Virus record (IMG/VR): IMGVR_UViG_3300028131_000005
Location: 1 to 64,000 of that record
Reading direction: 5' to 3' (one strand)
Length of the DNA stretch: 64,000 nt
DNA from: a virus
Shown: in pieces, positions 1-9,402 of the stretch
How positions within the stretch are numbered: position 1 is the stretch's first letter
Layout: each line of letters begins with the position of its first letter
The notes under the pieces: generated by a model
Seen by the model: only the letters and a program-made list of their open reading frames with translations
What the model was told of the DNA's origin: nothing
Databases searched by the model: none
Position numbers and translations under genes: made by a program

Positions 1-636
1 AATAAAGATGCAATTGCAAAAATGAAAAAAGATCAGGCTAAAAAAGACGGTGAAGCACAAAAAGAAGAGACTCCGAAAAAAGAGCCAGAAGTTGGAGATA
101 CAAAAGCTAAAAGTGCAGAAGATAAAGCTAAAAGTGCAAAAGATACTGACGATACTCCGAAGCCAGATCCTAAAAAGCAAAAAGCGGCAGCTGATAAAAT
201 CAACAAAGATAATGATAAAAAGATAAAAGCAGCAGGAGACGATCAGGAAAAATCAATCAAAGATACTGAGGACAAAATGAAAAAGCAGAATGACGACACG
301 ATGAAGAAGGCCCAGAAAGATATCGATAACATGAACAAGAATATTGATAAAATAAGGAAAAATTCTGCTAAAAAGAAAGAAGCTCCCAAGAAAGAAGAAC
401 CAGCACCGGAAGAAAGCGATAAAGAAAAGAATAAGAAAAAGCTAGCAAGTGCCAAAGAAGATTTTGAGAAAAAGGTAGCTGATAAAGAGAAAGAAGGTTG
501 GAAAAAAGGTGAAAAACCGGATAATGACCACGATCAAATAAATATTAAAGAACCCACTGGAATCGATGACAGTGATGGGGAATTATTCTACAGCAATCCT
601 GGGTTAGCAATGCACAAGAAAAAAGAAGTGGAGTAA
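1..636 (+). CDS. Lys/Glu-rich coiled-coil protein, 5'-truncated by window edge
   Basis: The frame is open from base 1 and has no stop before the first ATG at 22, so the true start probably lies left of the window. The visible ~210 residues are extremely rich in Lys, Glu and Asp with repeated KAKSA/DKIK-type segments and predicted coiled coil. Only the last ~35 residues (DDSDGELFYSNPGLAM region) look globular. Such composition fits a scaffold or capsid-internal protein of a large phage, but no family is recognised. It converges with the next gene, three bases separating the two stops. Confidence 0.7.
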   Translation, partial: NKDAIAKMKKDQAKKDGEAQKEETPKKEPEVGDTKAKSAEDKAKSAKDTDDTPKPDPKKQKAAADKINKDNDKKIKAAGDDQEKSIKDTEDKMKKQNDDTMKKAQKDIDNMNKNIDKIRKNSAKKKEAPKKEEPAPEESDKEKNKKKLASAKEDFEKKVADKEKEGWKKGEKPDNDHDQINIKEPTGIDDSDGELFYSNPGLAMHKKKEVE

Positions 637-639
637 AGA

Positions 640-1128
640 TTATTTCTTACCCTTTTTAACAATACGTATAAACTCTTGTTGGTCTTCCAGCAGGAGTTTT
701 TTACAATATTTCCGAAACTCAATACTACTCTTAAGAATACGACTATCTACCATACTTTGTTTCAGGATATCTGAATACTCTGGGTGAATAAAATTCTCAA
801 GCTGAAAGTTATTAAATTTAGCTTTAATGGGTTTACGGCTTATCGCGCAGAACCAATCTATGGTATCATAGGAGTCAATTAGCTCCTCCATCTTAACAGG
901 GGTTTGATTTGTCCAATCATAATAAAACTTATCTCTTAAAACAGTGTTTTTCAGTTTTAACTCTTTTTGCTTAATTCTAAGAATTTGCTCCATAAAAATC
1001 ATATCGTTTTTCCATCTATTCAAGTTACGATGTTCTATCATAAATTTACGAAGAGTTCTAGGAAGACCATCAAGTCTTACTCCGTGGCGATGTGCCTGTT
1101 TAGGATTGTTTGAGCGTTTTATTTGCAT
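640..1128 (-). CDS. hypothetical protein, minus strand
   Basis: A 162-residue basic protein with many Lys/Arg and aromatic residues and no recognised domain. It is one of only two minus-strand genes in the window. On its own strand the ATG is preceded by AATATATAAATAA, which resembles the late-type motif seen before virion genes. A reverse-strand reading of 67 residues overlaps it, but this frame is longer and has normal composition. Function unknown. Confidence 0.6.
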   Translation of the reverse strand: MQIKRSNNPKQAHRHGVRLDGLPRTLRKFMIEHRNLNRWKNDMIFMEQILRIKQKELKLKNTVLRDKFYYDWTNQTPVKMEELIDSYDTIDWFCAISRKPIKAKFNNFQLENFIHPEYSDILKQSMVDSRILKSSIEFRKYCKKLLLEDQQEFIRIVKKGKK

Positions 1129-1160
1129 TTATTTATATATTTGTTGAAAATAATTGCCAC

Positions 1161-1203
1161 CAGATTTTTTTATGTCGTTTTTTATTCTTATATTTATACT
1201 ATA
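1161..1203 (+). promoter_or_regulatory. early-type phage promoter, copy 1
   Basis: First of nine near-identical elements: CAGATTTTTT, then TATGTCGTTT, an 8-bp spacer and TATATTTATACTATA. The TATATTTA part resembles the Bacteroidetes -7 box (TAnnTTTG). It stands 21 bases before the ATG of the membrane protein gene at 1224. Confidence 0.8.
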
Positions 1204-1223
1204 TTAATCAAAACAAATAAATT

Positions 1224-1784
1224 ATGGAAATTTTATACTACTTAGGAAAAGGATTAGGATGGTTATTAATGTATGGTGCTATAGCAGCGGCAATAATATC
1301 CGGAATACTACTAACATTCGCTTTAATAATATATTCTACTAGATATGTTATTTGGAAATTAATCTTAGGAAAAGAAACTTCAACCGAGTTTCTTAATAAA
1401 CTTGCTATAGAAAAAGGATATACGTCATATCAGGAGATGCGTGATATATGGGAGAATAAGTTTGGCTCGCATTTTGAGTGGTCTTACTACACAGGAACCG
1501 AAGAGAGCCTTGAACCCTATCTTGAAGAAGAAGAAAGATACGCAGATAAAGAATATGGCAAAATGTATGACAACCTGTATGATATTTATAGACAACACAA
1601 AGACACTTATAATAATCCATGGAAGAAAAGATGGTATATCTTAACCGATTACAAATTAACAGCTAATAAAGAATGGAAAGGCGAGGCTTTTATTGTTGCT
1701 GCAACTACGTTCATTATTTCAATGGCAGCATATATGATAGCAGCAATCACATATTATGCAGAACATGGACATAGCATGCATTAA
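1224..1784 (+). CDS. early membrane protein
   Basis: A 186-residue protein with an N-terminal hydrophobic segment (about residues 10-38), a charged middle region rich in Glu, Tyr and Lys, and a second hydrophobic segment near the C-terminus (about 155-178). It probably spans the inner membrane twice. It is the only gene between early-type promoter copies 1 and 2, so it is probably made soon after infection. No family recognised; a role in host takeover is only a guess from its position. Confidence 0.75.
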   Translation: MEILYYLGKGLGWLLMYGAIAAAIISGILLTFALIIYSTRYVIWKLILGKETSTEFLNKLAIEKGYTSYQEMRDIWENKFGSHFEWSYYTGTEESLEPYLEEEERYADKEYGKMYDNLYDIYRQHKDTYNNPWKKRWYILTDYKLTANKEWKGEAFIVAATTFIISMAAYMIAAITYYAEHGHSMH

Positions 1785-1813
1785 TTATTTAAAAAAAGTA
1801 AAAAAAGTCACAC

Positions 1814-1856
1814 CAGATTTTTTTATGTCGTTTTTTATTCTTATATTTATACTATA
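1814..1856 (+). promoter_or_regulatory. early-type phage promoter, copy 2
   Basis: Matches copy 1 over its full length (CAGATTTTTTTATGTCG start, TTATATTTATACTATA end). The leader that follows (AACAAATTAATAATAACAAC) is A-rich and has no Shine-Dalgarno sequence. Confidence 0.8.
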
Positions 1857-1876
1857 ACAAATTAATAATAACAACA

Positions 1877-2611
1877 ATGAATACAGAAAACTTAAATCAC
1901 ACAACACCAGAACAACACATTCCTGCTGTTACTATACCAGCAAAGACTTACATCTTTGCAGAAGAACTAGAAAAAGCAGTACTTGCGTACATGGAAGATC
2001 GATATCATTATCTTGCAGCAGGTCGTCATCCACTTGATGACTTAGGCAAAAGTTCGTATATTCAGAGAATTGCAAGAATTTTTACAAATGTAGATTATGA
2101 AGAAATCGAAAAGCACTTCAACAATCTTGGTGAAAAAATAACTGCAGCAAAAGAGAAAGAACAAAAAGAAAATTATTTTAAAGTTCACGGAATTGATGTC
2201 AAAATAGACCCTGAAATGTTACTTCAATCGTGTATTTTTTTAAGAGAACAGTTTCTTAAAAATAGACCAACGAAAGGATGGCACACAAAGAAAATGCATG
2301 AATGGATGCTACATCATCAAGAACTACTCTTTGAAGAACTAGGCTTAAAAACATATATTAAAGATGAAAAACACTATCTAGACCTTCCAGGATATGAAGA
2401 TATCGATATTTCAATTTACACTGAAGGAATATTCCCAAGAAATGAATGGAATAGTAAAGATCTCGGGTCTTTCTACATTAAAGCCCTTTTTCCTAACAAA
2501 TTTAGATGGGCAGAAGATAAGAAGCACGGATCTTCAGGTATACTTGAAATATACTATAACGAATATAAAAACACAATATCAAATAATACAAACACAATAA
2601 AAATTAAATAA
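1877..2611 (+). CDS. hypothetical early protein
   Basis: A 244-residue soluble protein of ordinary composition, with a helical Glu/Lys-rich middle (residues ~90-110) and an acidic C-terminal half. No catalytic motif is evident. It is the first gene after early-type promoter copy 2, and the next gene starts one base after its stop, so the two are probably co-transcribed and translationally coupled. Confidence 0.75.
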   Translation: MNTENLNHTTPEQHIPAVTIPAKTYIFAEELEKAVLAYMEDRYHYLAAGRHPLDDLGKSSYIQRIARIFTNVDYEEIEKHFNNLGEKITAAKEKEQKENYFKVHGIDVKIDPEMLLQSCIFLREQFLKNRPTKGWHTKKMHEWMLHHQELLFEELGLKTYIKDEKHYLDLPGYEDIDISIYTEGIFPRNEWNSKDLGSFYIKALFPNKFRWAEDKKHGSSGILEIYYNEYKNTISNNTNTIKIK

Positions 2612-2612
2612 A

Positions 2613-2975
2613 ATGAGAAGAAGAAGAATAGATTGGTTTAGAGTAACAATGGTAGGAATCATCACATTGGTAGCAGCAATGATATTAACATTTGTAGGCT
2701 TAGAAATAGCATACTACCAAACGGCTGAAACTGTTACATTTACAGTAACGGATAAAGAAACAAAAGTAACATCAGATGGAGAAAACGTATCTTCGAAATA
2801 CATTGTTTTCACAGAAAACGAAACTTTTGAAAATACAGACCTTTTATTTGGAGGTAAATTTAACTCTTCAGATATCCAAGGAAAACTTAAAAGAGGAGAA
2901 ACATACACTGCAGAGGTTTATGGATGGAGAGTTCCTTTCTTCTCAATGTACAGAAATATAGTAATAATAAAATAA
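2613..2975 (+). CDS. DUF1523-like membrane-anchored protein
   Basis: A 120-residue protein with a basic N-terminus (MRRRR), one transmembrane segment at residues ~11-33 and an extracytoplasmic beta-rich domain. The closing block YGWRVPFFSMYRNIV and the TVTDKETKV segment are like DUF1523 proteins, small single-pass proteins of phages and bacteria whose function is unknown. It directly follows the 1877 gene. Confidence 0.75.
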   Translation: MRRRRIDWFRVTMVGIITLVAAMILTFVGLEIAYYQTAETVTFTVTDKETKVTSDGENVSSKYIVFTENETFENTDLLFGGKFNSSDIQGKLKRGETYTAEVYGWRVPFFSMYRNIVIIK

Positions 2976-2985
2976 AACAACACAA

Positions 2986-3162
2986 ATGACTAGACAGGAC
3001 GTATTAAATGAAATAATGAAAACAACAGCAAAGGAAATCCACGGATTCGATAACGCAAAATTAATAGAGGCTATTTTAGAAGCTTTTGAAAATCATGTAA
3101 GAATAGATCAGATGAAAAAAGATCGTAAAATGACCATGGAAACTTTTAAAAATCTTAAATAA
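2986..3162 (+). CDS. small hypothetical protein
   Basis: A 58-residue mainly helical, charged ORF (starts MTRQDVLNEI) in the same direction and ten bases after the DUF1523-like gene. No domain recognised. Supported by its position in the operon and normal codon use. Confidence 0.6.
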   Translation: MTRQDVLNEIMKTTAKEIHGFDNAKLIEAILEAFENHVRIDQMKKDRKMTMETFKNLK

Positions 3163-3200
3163 ACAAATTAAAGTTTTTTTCTATAAATTAAAAATAAAAT

Positions 3201-4157
3201 ATGCAAGCAGTTCAACAACTTTTCACAGAAAAATATAGACCACAAAACCTAGAAGAACTTATTCTACCAGAAAGAGTTATGAATAAATTCAAAGATGGTT
3301 TAGTCCAAAACATGTTATTAGCAGGTAGTCCAGGTACTGGAAAAACATCAACTGCTAAGGCAATTGTTAAACAATTTAAGATGCCTTATCTTTATATAAA
3401 CGCATCGACAGATACTTCAGTAGATGTTATTAGAACAAGAATTACAGACTTTTGTTCTACTGTATCTATTATGGACGGTCCTAGTTCTATGAAAGTTGTA
3501 ATATTAGATGAGGTTGATGGTGTATCAGATCAATTCTTTAAAGCGCTTCGTGCTACAATGGAAACATTCGCATCGAACAGCAGATTTATTGCAACATGTA
3601 ATTATATTAATAAACTTCCAGATCCAATCCTATCTAGATTTGAAGTTATTAATTTTGACTTTGATAAAGAAGATGAAGCAGAACTGACTAAGAAATATAT
3701 TAGAAGAGTTTATGAAATATGTCAAAAAGAAGGTCTTCAAATTGAAAAGCCAGCTTTGTTAGAATTTGTAAGACGTAATTTTCCAGATCTAAGAGATACT
3801 CTCAATAAATTACAGGGCTTTAAATCTCAAGGAACTTTAGATATTAAAGTAGAAGATGTAAAAAGATTCAACTCAGTCTATAAAGATATATTTGAACTCA
3901 TATTTAATGAAACAAATCCAGTAGTTAATTATAAAACATTAGTAAGCAATTACTCAAATAGAGTTGAAGACGTATTACAAAGTCTAGGTGGTGACTTTAT
4001 TGATTATATAAATCAAGAAAAAAGTCAATATGTAAAGCATATTCCAGAAATAACAGTGGAAGTTGCACATCACCAAGCACAAAGACTTTCTGTAATAGAC
4101 CCAGTAATTACAATGCTTTCATTAGTATTTAAAATACAGACAATTATTAAAAAATAA
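3201..4157 (+). CDS. sliding-clamp loader large subunit (T4 gp44-like AAA+ ATPase)
   Basis: The ATPase that opens and loads the sliding clamp onto primed DNA for the phage replisome. The N-terminus has the EKYRPQNLEEL segment typical of clamp loaders; Walker A is GSPGTGKT at residues 42-49, Walker B ILDEVDG at about 101-107, and an ILSRFEVI sensor/arginine-finger region follows near 145. The length of 318 residues matches T4 gp44 (319). It is followed after four bases by the FEN-like nuclease gene and then a candidate small subunit, which keeps a T4-like replication context. Confidence 0.93.
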   Translation: MQAVQQLFTEKYRPQNLEELILPERVMNKFKDGLVQNMLLAGSPGTGKTSTAKAIVKQFKMPYLYINASTDTSVDVIRTRITDFCSTVSIMDGPSSMKVVILDEVDGVSDQFFKALRATMETFASNSRFIATCNYINKLPDPILSRFEVINFDFDKEDEAELTKKYIRRVYEICQKEGLQIEKPALLEFVRRNFPDLRDTLNKLQGFKSQGTLDIKVEDVKRFNSVYKDIFELIFNETNPVVNYKTLVSNYSNRVEDVLQSLGGDFIDYINQEKSQYVKHIPEITVEVAHHQAQRLSVIDPVITMLSLVFKIQTIIKK

Positions 4158-4161
4158 AATT

Positions 4162-5391
4162 ATGATGAAGAAAGGCGGACATACACTTCTTATAGATGGC
4201 AACTATTTTCTACATAGTCGCCTCTTCGTCCTTCCAAGACCTTCGAATGGTAAGATGATGGAAGATGAAGAATCAAGAGCAAATCTTATGCGCAAATTGG
4301 CAATAGATTTAGCATCAGAAGTAAGAAAGATGAGAGACTTTATAGATAAAGTTGTAGTAACAGTAGACGCTAGAAGTTGGCGTAAAGACTTATTTCCACA
4401 AGCAGAATATAAAGGTACTAGAAAACAAGACTCTAAAATAGATTGGTCTGGTGTTTATGGTATCTATGAAGAATTCCAAGCTATTCTACAAAAGCATGGC
4501 GTAATTGTTCATAGAATCGATGGCGCAGAAGCAGACGATGTTCTTTTCGGCTGGTCTTCATACTTAAATACTAAAGGTAAAAACTGCATAATATGGACAG
4601 GCGACAGAGACCTTATTCAATTAGTAAACTATTCTATTCCAAATGATGCATACACTCTATGGTATTCAAGCGCTCACAAAAGCCTTTATGCCTTTGAATC
4701 ATTTGAAGAAGTTATTAATAAGAAAGAAGAAGTAAATAACGATGACATGTTATTCAACATGAGTTCTTATAAAGGTCTTTCACAAGAATCTAGACATGCT
4801 CTTAAAACATGGATGATTAATAATAAAGTAAAATTAACAGAAGTTAATTGCGATGAATTCTTATTCAAAAAGATATTAGTTGGTGATAGTGGCGATAATA
4901 TTCCATCTGTTATTACTTGGCAAAAGGCAATGAAGAATGGCAAATTAAGAACTTACTCTATTACAGATCGAATGGCAGATAAAATATTTGCACAGTTTAC
5001 AAAAGAAAACGATAGTTTTGTTGTAGATTCATTGTTTGTGAGAAGTGAATTAGAAAGAATGGCAGAAATTGTTTACCGCGTTGTAGGTAGAGAATCAGTG
5101 GACATTATAACAAACAAGATATTTAATAATATGTCTCTAATGATGCTTCACACCAGAATAATACCTGAACCTATTCAAAATGAAATATATAAAGCAGTCG
5201 AAAAAGAACTTACATTATTAGATAGAATGGACGTTTCTAAATTAACTAATAAAGATAAAATACTTGAAAATACAAAATGGTTAGATATTCAGAAATCTAA
5301 AAAAGCAGATATCTTTTCTAACTTAGATACTGGAGATAAACCAAAAAAATTAAAATTAATAGATAAGAATAACAACAACAAATTATTTTAA
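4162..5391 (+). CDS. FEN-1-family 5'-3' exonuclease / RNase H (T4 Rnh-like)
   Basis: Predicted flap endonuclease/RNase H that removes RNA primers from Okazaki fragments. Metal-binding acidic residues of the PIN-like domain are visible: LIDGNYF at 10-16, EYKGTRK near 82-88, EADDVLFG at 123-130 and TGDRDLIQL at 146-154. The helix-3-turn-helix DNA-binding block GDSGDNIPSV follows near residue 240. At 409 residues it is longer than T4 RNase H (305); the extra length is mainly C-terminal, charged and Lys-rich, with no motif seen. The start could be either of two adjacent Met codons. Confidence 0.9.
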   Translation: MMKKGGHTLLIDGNYFLHSRLFVLPRPSNGKMMEDEESRANLMRKLAIDLASEVRKMRDFIDKVVVTVDARSWRKDLFPQAEYKGTRKQDSKIDWSGVYGIYEEFQAILQKHGVIVHRIDGAEADDVLFGWSSYLNTKGKNCIIWTGDRDLIQLVNYSIPNDAYTLWYSSAHKSLYAFESFEEVINKKEEVNNDDMLFNMSSYKGLSQESRHALKTWMINNKVKLTEVNCDEFLFKKILVGDSGDNIPSVITWQKAMKNGKLRTYSITDRMADKIFAQFTKENDSFVVDSLFVRSELERMAEIVYRVVGRESVDIITNKIFNNMSLMMLHTRIIPEPIQNEIYKAVEKELTLLDRMDVSKLTNKDKILENTKWLDIQKSKKADIFSNLDTGDKPKKLKLIDKNNNNKLF

Positions 5392-5816
5392 TGCTAGACG
5401 ACACTAAACTTTTCGATTTTATTAAAATAATGTTCACGAAACCGGATCATTATAATAAATTAAAGAACTTTTCAAAGAAAAGACACCACTTTATGGTAAA
5501 TAGATTTATGGCCATTAACTTTCCTGTTAATGCACAATCATTTAACTTTAATGGAATCAATGGCGCTTCAGTGATAGACTGCTGGCATATGGTGACAAGC
5601 AGATTTAGTAGAGTACCGGGTTGGATATACACAAAAACAAAAAGTTCTAAAAAGAATATTAAAGACAAATATCAACCAAGCGAAACTGCTTTAAGAATTT
5701 ATATGGAGAAGAATGAAATAGGAAAAAGAGAAATTGAAGAATTGAAAACATTCTGCAAAGAAGAACTTTATAAAGATTTAAAAGCATTAGAAAATCAAAT
5801 AAAAGTATATGGCTAG
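5391..5816 (+). CDS. putative clamp-loader small subunit (gp62-like)
   Basis: A 141-residue helical protein whose ATG overlaps the previous stop (TAATG). It lies two genes after the gp44-like ATPase, where gp62 would be expected. A block with HFMVNRFMAINFP followed by a helix and a GWIYTKTK segment resembles the pattern of gp62-type clamp-loader subunits in cyanophages (F-x-[VI]-NR-x-[SA]), but similarity is weak by eye. The assignment rests mainly on gene order and this motif. Confidence 0.5.
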   Translation: MLDDTKLFDFIKIMFTKPDHYNKLKNFSKKRHHFMVNRFMAINFPVNAQSFNFNGINGASVIDCWHMVTSRFSRVPGWIYTKTKSSKKNIKDKYQPSETALRIYMEKNEIGKREIEELKTFCKEELYKDLKALENQIKVYG

Positions 5817-6465
5817 AGGTTATCATTTTCCAGAAATAGTTGCTATAACTTTGCAAAAATATAATTCTATAGACAATAAGATTTATACTTTAATAAAGAA
5901 TAGAGGTTGCTACACTCCTCATAATAATTCTATTTCTATTTTAGTAAAAAGCTCAGATCTTTATTCTATTGTTAAAGAAACCTATCCTTTAGAAATTGAA
6001 AAATTAGAAATGCTCCCTAATAAAAATCTTTACAAAGGAGCAACCACAATTTATTTTATAAATAAGTTTATGGGTGAAATGAAAAACCTTAGATGGTTTA
6101 AAATTACACTTTGTAAAAATTTATCGTATAGTAGAATAAGCAGTAATTTTCATGAAAACGAAGAAAAAACTTTAAATTTTGACTTTAAAGTAATACGGGG
6201 TAGTTTTAAAACTTTTGAATTCTTTGATGAAGCATCGATGCCACTTGTCAATGACATTCTAAAAAAAGTAGGCTGCATTACAGATAAACATTACAGCGTA
6301 GTCAAATTAAAAAGTTTAGAAGATAGAATCGCAAATTTAAGAGATGCTTCTGAAGGAATGACAGACGAGGAGAACAGAATATGCTCTACAATGATTCTTC
6401 ATTTTTCTGAATGGTCTGAAGATAACCCACAAGCACTTATAATCACGGATTTCTTAGATATATAG
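5809..6465 (+). CDS. hypothetical protein in replication cluster
   Basis: A 218-residue protein whose start overlaps the previous gene by eight bases. Mixed alpha/beta composition with a basic N-terminal half and an acidic C-terminus; no recognised motif. In T4 a translational repressor (regA) sits next to gp62, but no RegA signature is seen here, so no function is assigned. Confidence 0.65.
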   Translation: MARGYHFPEIVAITLQKYNSIDNKIYTLIKNRGCYTPHNNSISILVKSSDLYSIVKETYPLEIEKLEMLPNKNLYKGATTIYFINKFMGEMKNLRWFKITLCKNLSYSRISSNFHENEEKTLNFDFKVIRGSFKTFEFFDEASMPLVNDILKKVGCITDKHYSVVKLKSLEDRIANLRDASEGMTDEENRICSTMILHFSEWSEDNPQALIITDFLDI

Positions 6466-6486
6466 TAGAAATAGTTCTATTATATT

Positions 6487-6741
6487 ATGAGTAAAAAGAA
6501 GACTTTTTTCGAGAAGGTACTATGTGATGTTGATGGCCAGCCATCTTCAAAAAGATTAGTAACACTTGTTGCATTCGTTTTAATTTCAGCTGCATTTATA
6601 ACAAACCTTATTATTGAAGTTCCACTACAGCGATATATGTTTGAAGGTATGCTTTGGCTGACAGGTGCCGGAATAGGTTCTGCTACTGTTGAAAAATTTA
6701 GTAGAAGAGGGTTTAAAGATAGCTCTGAAGACTCTGAATAA
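6487..6741 (+). CDS. small two-span membrane protein (holin-like)
   Basis: An 84-residue protein with a cytoplasmic basic N-terminus, two hydrophobic segments (about 24-44 and 50-68) separated by a short loop, and a charged C-terminal tail. This shape is that of small holins and other phage membrane proteins (FEKVLCDVDGQPSSKR followed by two spans). The endolysin gene is far away (39112), so holin function is only a possibility. Confidence 0.65.
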   Translation: MSKKKTFFEKVLCDVDGQPSSKRLVTLVAFVLISAAFITNLIIEVPLQRYMFEGMLWLTGAGIGSATVEKFSRRGFKDSSEDSE

Positions 6742-6758
6742 AACTAGATAAATAAAAC

Positions 6759-8720
6759 ATGGTTACAAGTTATACAGCTTCAGAAGTAGGCGATATTATT
6801 ATTGCTAAATTAGTAGACCCTTATAAAGGGGCAGAGCAGATTCTTGATTGGAATATTCAAGCAGGTTTTTCTAATGAATTTACGGTAGGTAAAATTACAT
6901 TCACACAAGGAAGTACTACAGTTACAGGAATTGGAACAAATTTAGACCTTAACGCAGGAGATATCGTTCTTGCTGCAGGATATGAGTTTGAAATTTCTTC
7001 AACTCCAGATGCTAATACAATAGAATTAGTAGCACCTTCACTATATGATTTAGAAAACGTAGAGTTCCATGTTAAAGAAAATGAATGGAATTATTTTAAG
7101 TATGATTTTAGATGGTCTCAAAATGATATAATTGAAAAAGGTGGAGAGCTTAGTGAATGGCATCCATTAAATAAAACAAACGTATTGGGCGATATATTTA
7201 CGCTAGACATAAATCCAGCTGAACCTTTTTGGGTTGAAATAAAAGCAACAGTACAGGATTTACAACCTCTTCATACAATTTCATTTTTAAAAGTAACTTA
7301 TACAATACAATATGAGGATGGAACAATAGAAGAATGTCCTCAAATATGTACAGAATGCGAACCTTATGATGTTATTGGCTGTGCAAACATTTTAGTAGAA
7401 TGTGATTCTGAAAATTTATATGACCCTTATGGTCTTACAAGACCTGTAAAGATATACAATAGTCTTTCTAATTTGGCAAATCAAGTTTATGGTCACCCTG
7501 TAACTTATTATAGAGTAGAACCTAACGTCAGAAGTAAAGATGTAATTTTAAAAGAATACTCTTTATATGATGTTATTGAAAAGGCAACTTTAAAAATAAT
7601 GGTTCCTGATAATGAATTTCCTACTGAAACGCCATCATTTGATATTTTTGGAATGGGCTTTGAAGATTTCGAAATACACTTATTAGGTTCTGAATTTAGA
7701 AAATATTTCGGAGAAGGAAAAAGTCCAGGAGCAAGAGACTATTTATTTATACCCTATAATAATAGAATGTATGAAGTAAGTTCTGTTTCTTTAGCAGATG
7801 AATTCAATAAAGAATTAACTTATTTTAGACTTCATTTGAAAAAATATGAAAATAGAACTTCTACAAATAAAGGAGAATTTGCTGAAGATTTAACAGATTT
7901 AGTAGCAGGAGTAGAAGACGTTTTTGGAGAAGAAATACAAGAAGAATTTACAAAAGTCACTAAACCTTTACAGTACCGTTCAACGCACCATGTATCTCAA
8001 GATGGAGTTAGAAAATATGTACATAAAGATTTAGAAATAAAAGATGTTGATTTAAAGAATAAATGGACGGTAGTTTCTAGAAATTATTATGACATGTCAA
8101 CTATTTTAGGAGATGAAACTCAAAGTCCAGGTGTTGTATATAATGAAATATCAAAAAATGGAGTCGGCGAAAATCTTTCACTACAGCACTGGTTTCAACC
8201 AACGCCTAGATTCGACTACAAAGAGGCAAAACAGTATCAAACAATTGATGGTACAGATATTGAAGGGAATGGCCTTGTAGTTCAAATATCATCAAAGGGT
8301 GTTATTGTTAAAATAAACAATCAAGATTATGTATTTAAACATAAACTTATTTTAGGAACTGACCATTGGTATTCAATTGTAGTTAATATGAGTAACACTT
8401 ATAATGAAATATCAGTTAGTATATTTAAACTAGATGGACAGAATAACTTTGTCAACCCAACAGGTCCTATGGAACTTGAAGAAATGTACTTTGGTAAATT
8501 AGACATGCTTTCAACTCAAGTATGGCAAACTGAAGTTAATTGGGCTTTAAGGGCAAGTGAACTAAATATTACTAATGTTAGAATATTTAAAAGAACTATC
8601 GAAGACGAGCAGAAAGTTGCAGTACTTCATCAATATGTTGTCAGAGATGCACAACACCTTTTACTTGCCGATAATGCAATTCCTTCTTTACAATTGCAGA
8701 CATATGGTCAGGCTCGATAA
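6759..8720 (+). CDS. large virion structural protein (neck or tail associated)
   Basis: A 653-residue beta-rich protein immediately upstream of the terminase genes, where T4-like phages keep neck/tail completion genes. The N-terminal ~90 residues have a short beta-repeat pattern (ITFTQGSTTVTGIGTNL). A Cys-rich stretch (CPQICTEC, then C-x11-C) lies around residues 193-215. The C-terminal ~200 residues contain alternating beta strands and a WYSIVVNMSN segment like laminin-G/concanavalin jelly rolls. No direct T4 homologue is recognised; a structural role is inferred from size, composition and place. Confidence 0.65.
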   Translation: MVTSYTASEVGDIIIAKLVDPYKGAEQILDWNIQAGFSNEFTVGKITFTQGSTTVTGIGTNLDLNAGDIVLAAGYEFEISSTPDANTIELVAPSLYDLENVEFHVKENEWNYFKYDFRWSQNDIIEKGGELSEWHPLNKTNVLGDIFTLDINPAEPFWVEIKATVQDLQPLHTISFLKVTYTIQYEDGTIEECPQICTECEPYDVIGCANILVECDSENLYDPYGLTRPVKIYNSLSNLANQVYGHPVTYYRVEPNVRSKDVILKEYSLYDVIEKATLKIMVPDNEFPTETPSFDIFGMGFEDFEIHLLGSEFRKYFGEGKSPGARDYLFIPYNNRMYEVSSVSLADEFNKELTYFRLHLKKYENRTSTNKGEFAEDLTDLVAGVEDVFGEEIQEEFTKVTKPLQYRSTHHVSQDGVRKYVHKDLEIKDVDLKNKWTVVSRNYYDMSTILGDETQSPGVVYNEISKNGVGENLSLQHWFQPTPRFDYKEAKQYQTIDGTDIEGNGLVVQISSKGVIVKINNQDYVFKHKLILGTDHWYSIVVNMSNTYNEISVSIFKLDGQNNFVNPTGPMELEEMYFGKLDMLSTQVWQTEVNWALRASELNITNVRIFKRTIEDEQKVAVLHQYVVRDAQHLLLADNAIPSLQLQTYGQAR

Positions 8721-8724
8721 AAGG

Positions 8725-8733
8725 GATATATAA
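8725..8733 (+). promoter_or_regulatory. late-type motif GATATATAA
   Basis: GATATATAA 15 bases upstream of the small terminase ATG. The same nine bases recur before sheath/tube, tape measure, internal-protein and other genes, so this is a probable late -10 element. Confidence 0.55.
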
Positions 8734-8748
8734 CTTAAATTAATAAGA

Positions 8749-9402
8749 ATGTCAGAAGATAAAAAGAAAACTATTTCAGAACAGGCTGAATTCATCAGAA
8801 AGGACTTAGAAGAACTTTTAGGACCAAATGAATCTATTGATGTAGAGCAAGATCCGGGAGATTTGCCAGTTCCAAAATTCCACAACTCAAAACCAGCTGT
8901 AAATTACGGAGAGATGAAAGGTCTTTCAGAAAAACAGGCTAAGAAGACAATTACAAGTTTAATGGAGTTTTATTTAGATTCAGAAATTATCGAAAGAGAC
9001 GAATATTTACAGGCTAAAAAGAAAATGGATGAGATGACAATGGGCTCTCTCGTTTATCAGTTAAAAGCAGGTGAAAGAGCACTTACTACATTATTGGAAA
9101 CTATTGAAGGAGGAGAACTTGCTCCTAGAATGTTTGAAGTACTTGCTACGTTACAAAAATCAATGCTTGATATAATTAAAAGTCAGACCATGTATTTGAT
9201 GGCTACTGAAGAAAGTGCAAAACGAATAGCTAGAGATATTGAACTCTATAAAAAGAGAGATAGAGATGGTGCTGTTCAAGATGGCGGAGGTTCTAATGAA
9301 AATGGAAATATTCAAAGAGGAACTAAAGATTTAATGAATCAAATACAGGCAGGTATTAATCAGGCAGATATAGAAGATATAAAACCAGAAGAAGATGAGT
9401 GA
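8749..9402 (+). CDS. terminase small subunit (gp16-like)
   Basis: A 217-residue acidic helical protein that should recognise phage DNA and regulate the packaging motor. The central region, with GGELAPRMFEVLATLQKSM, follows the pattern of T4 gp16-type small terminases (ProArg-x-Tyr/Phe-Glu-Val-x2-Leu). Its last eight bases overlap the start of the large terminase, the usual gene order. Confidence 0.8.
   Translation: MSEDKKKTISEQAEFIRKDLEELLGPNESIDVEQDPGDLPVPKFHNSKPAVNYGEMKGLSEKQAKKTITSLMEFYLDSEIIERDEYLQAKKKMDEMTMGSLVYQLKAGERALTTLLETIEGGELAPRMFEVLATLQKSMLDIIKSQTMYLMATEESAKRIARDIELYKKRDRDGAVQDGGGSNENGNIQRGTKDLMNQIQAGINQADIEDIKPEEDE

Noticed and set aside
944-1147. 67-residue plus-strand ORF over the minus-strand gene
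   Set aside because: Cys/Leu/Phe-rich shadow of the longer 162-residue minus-strand frame.
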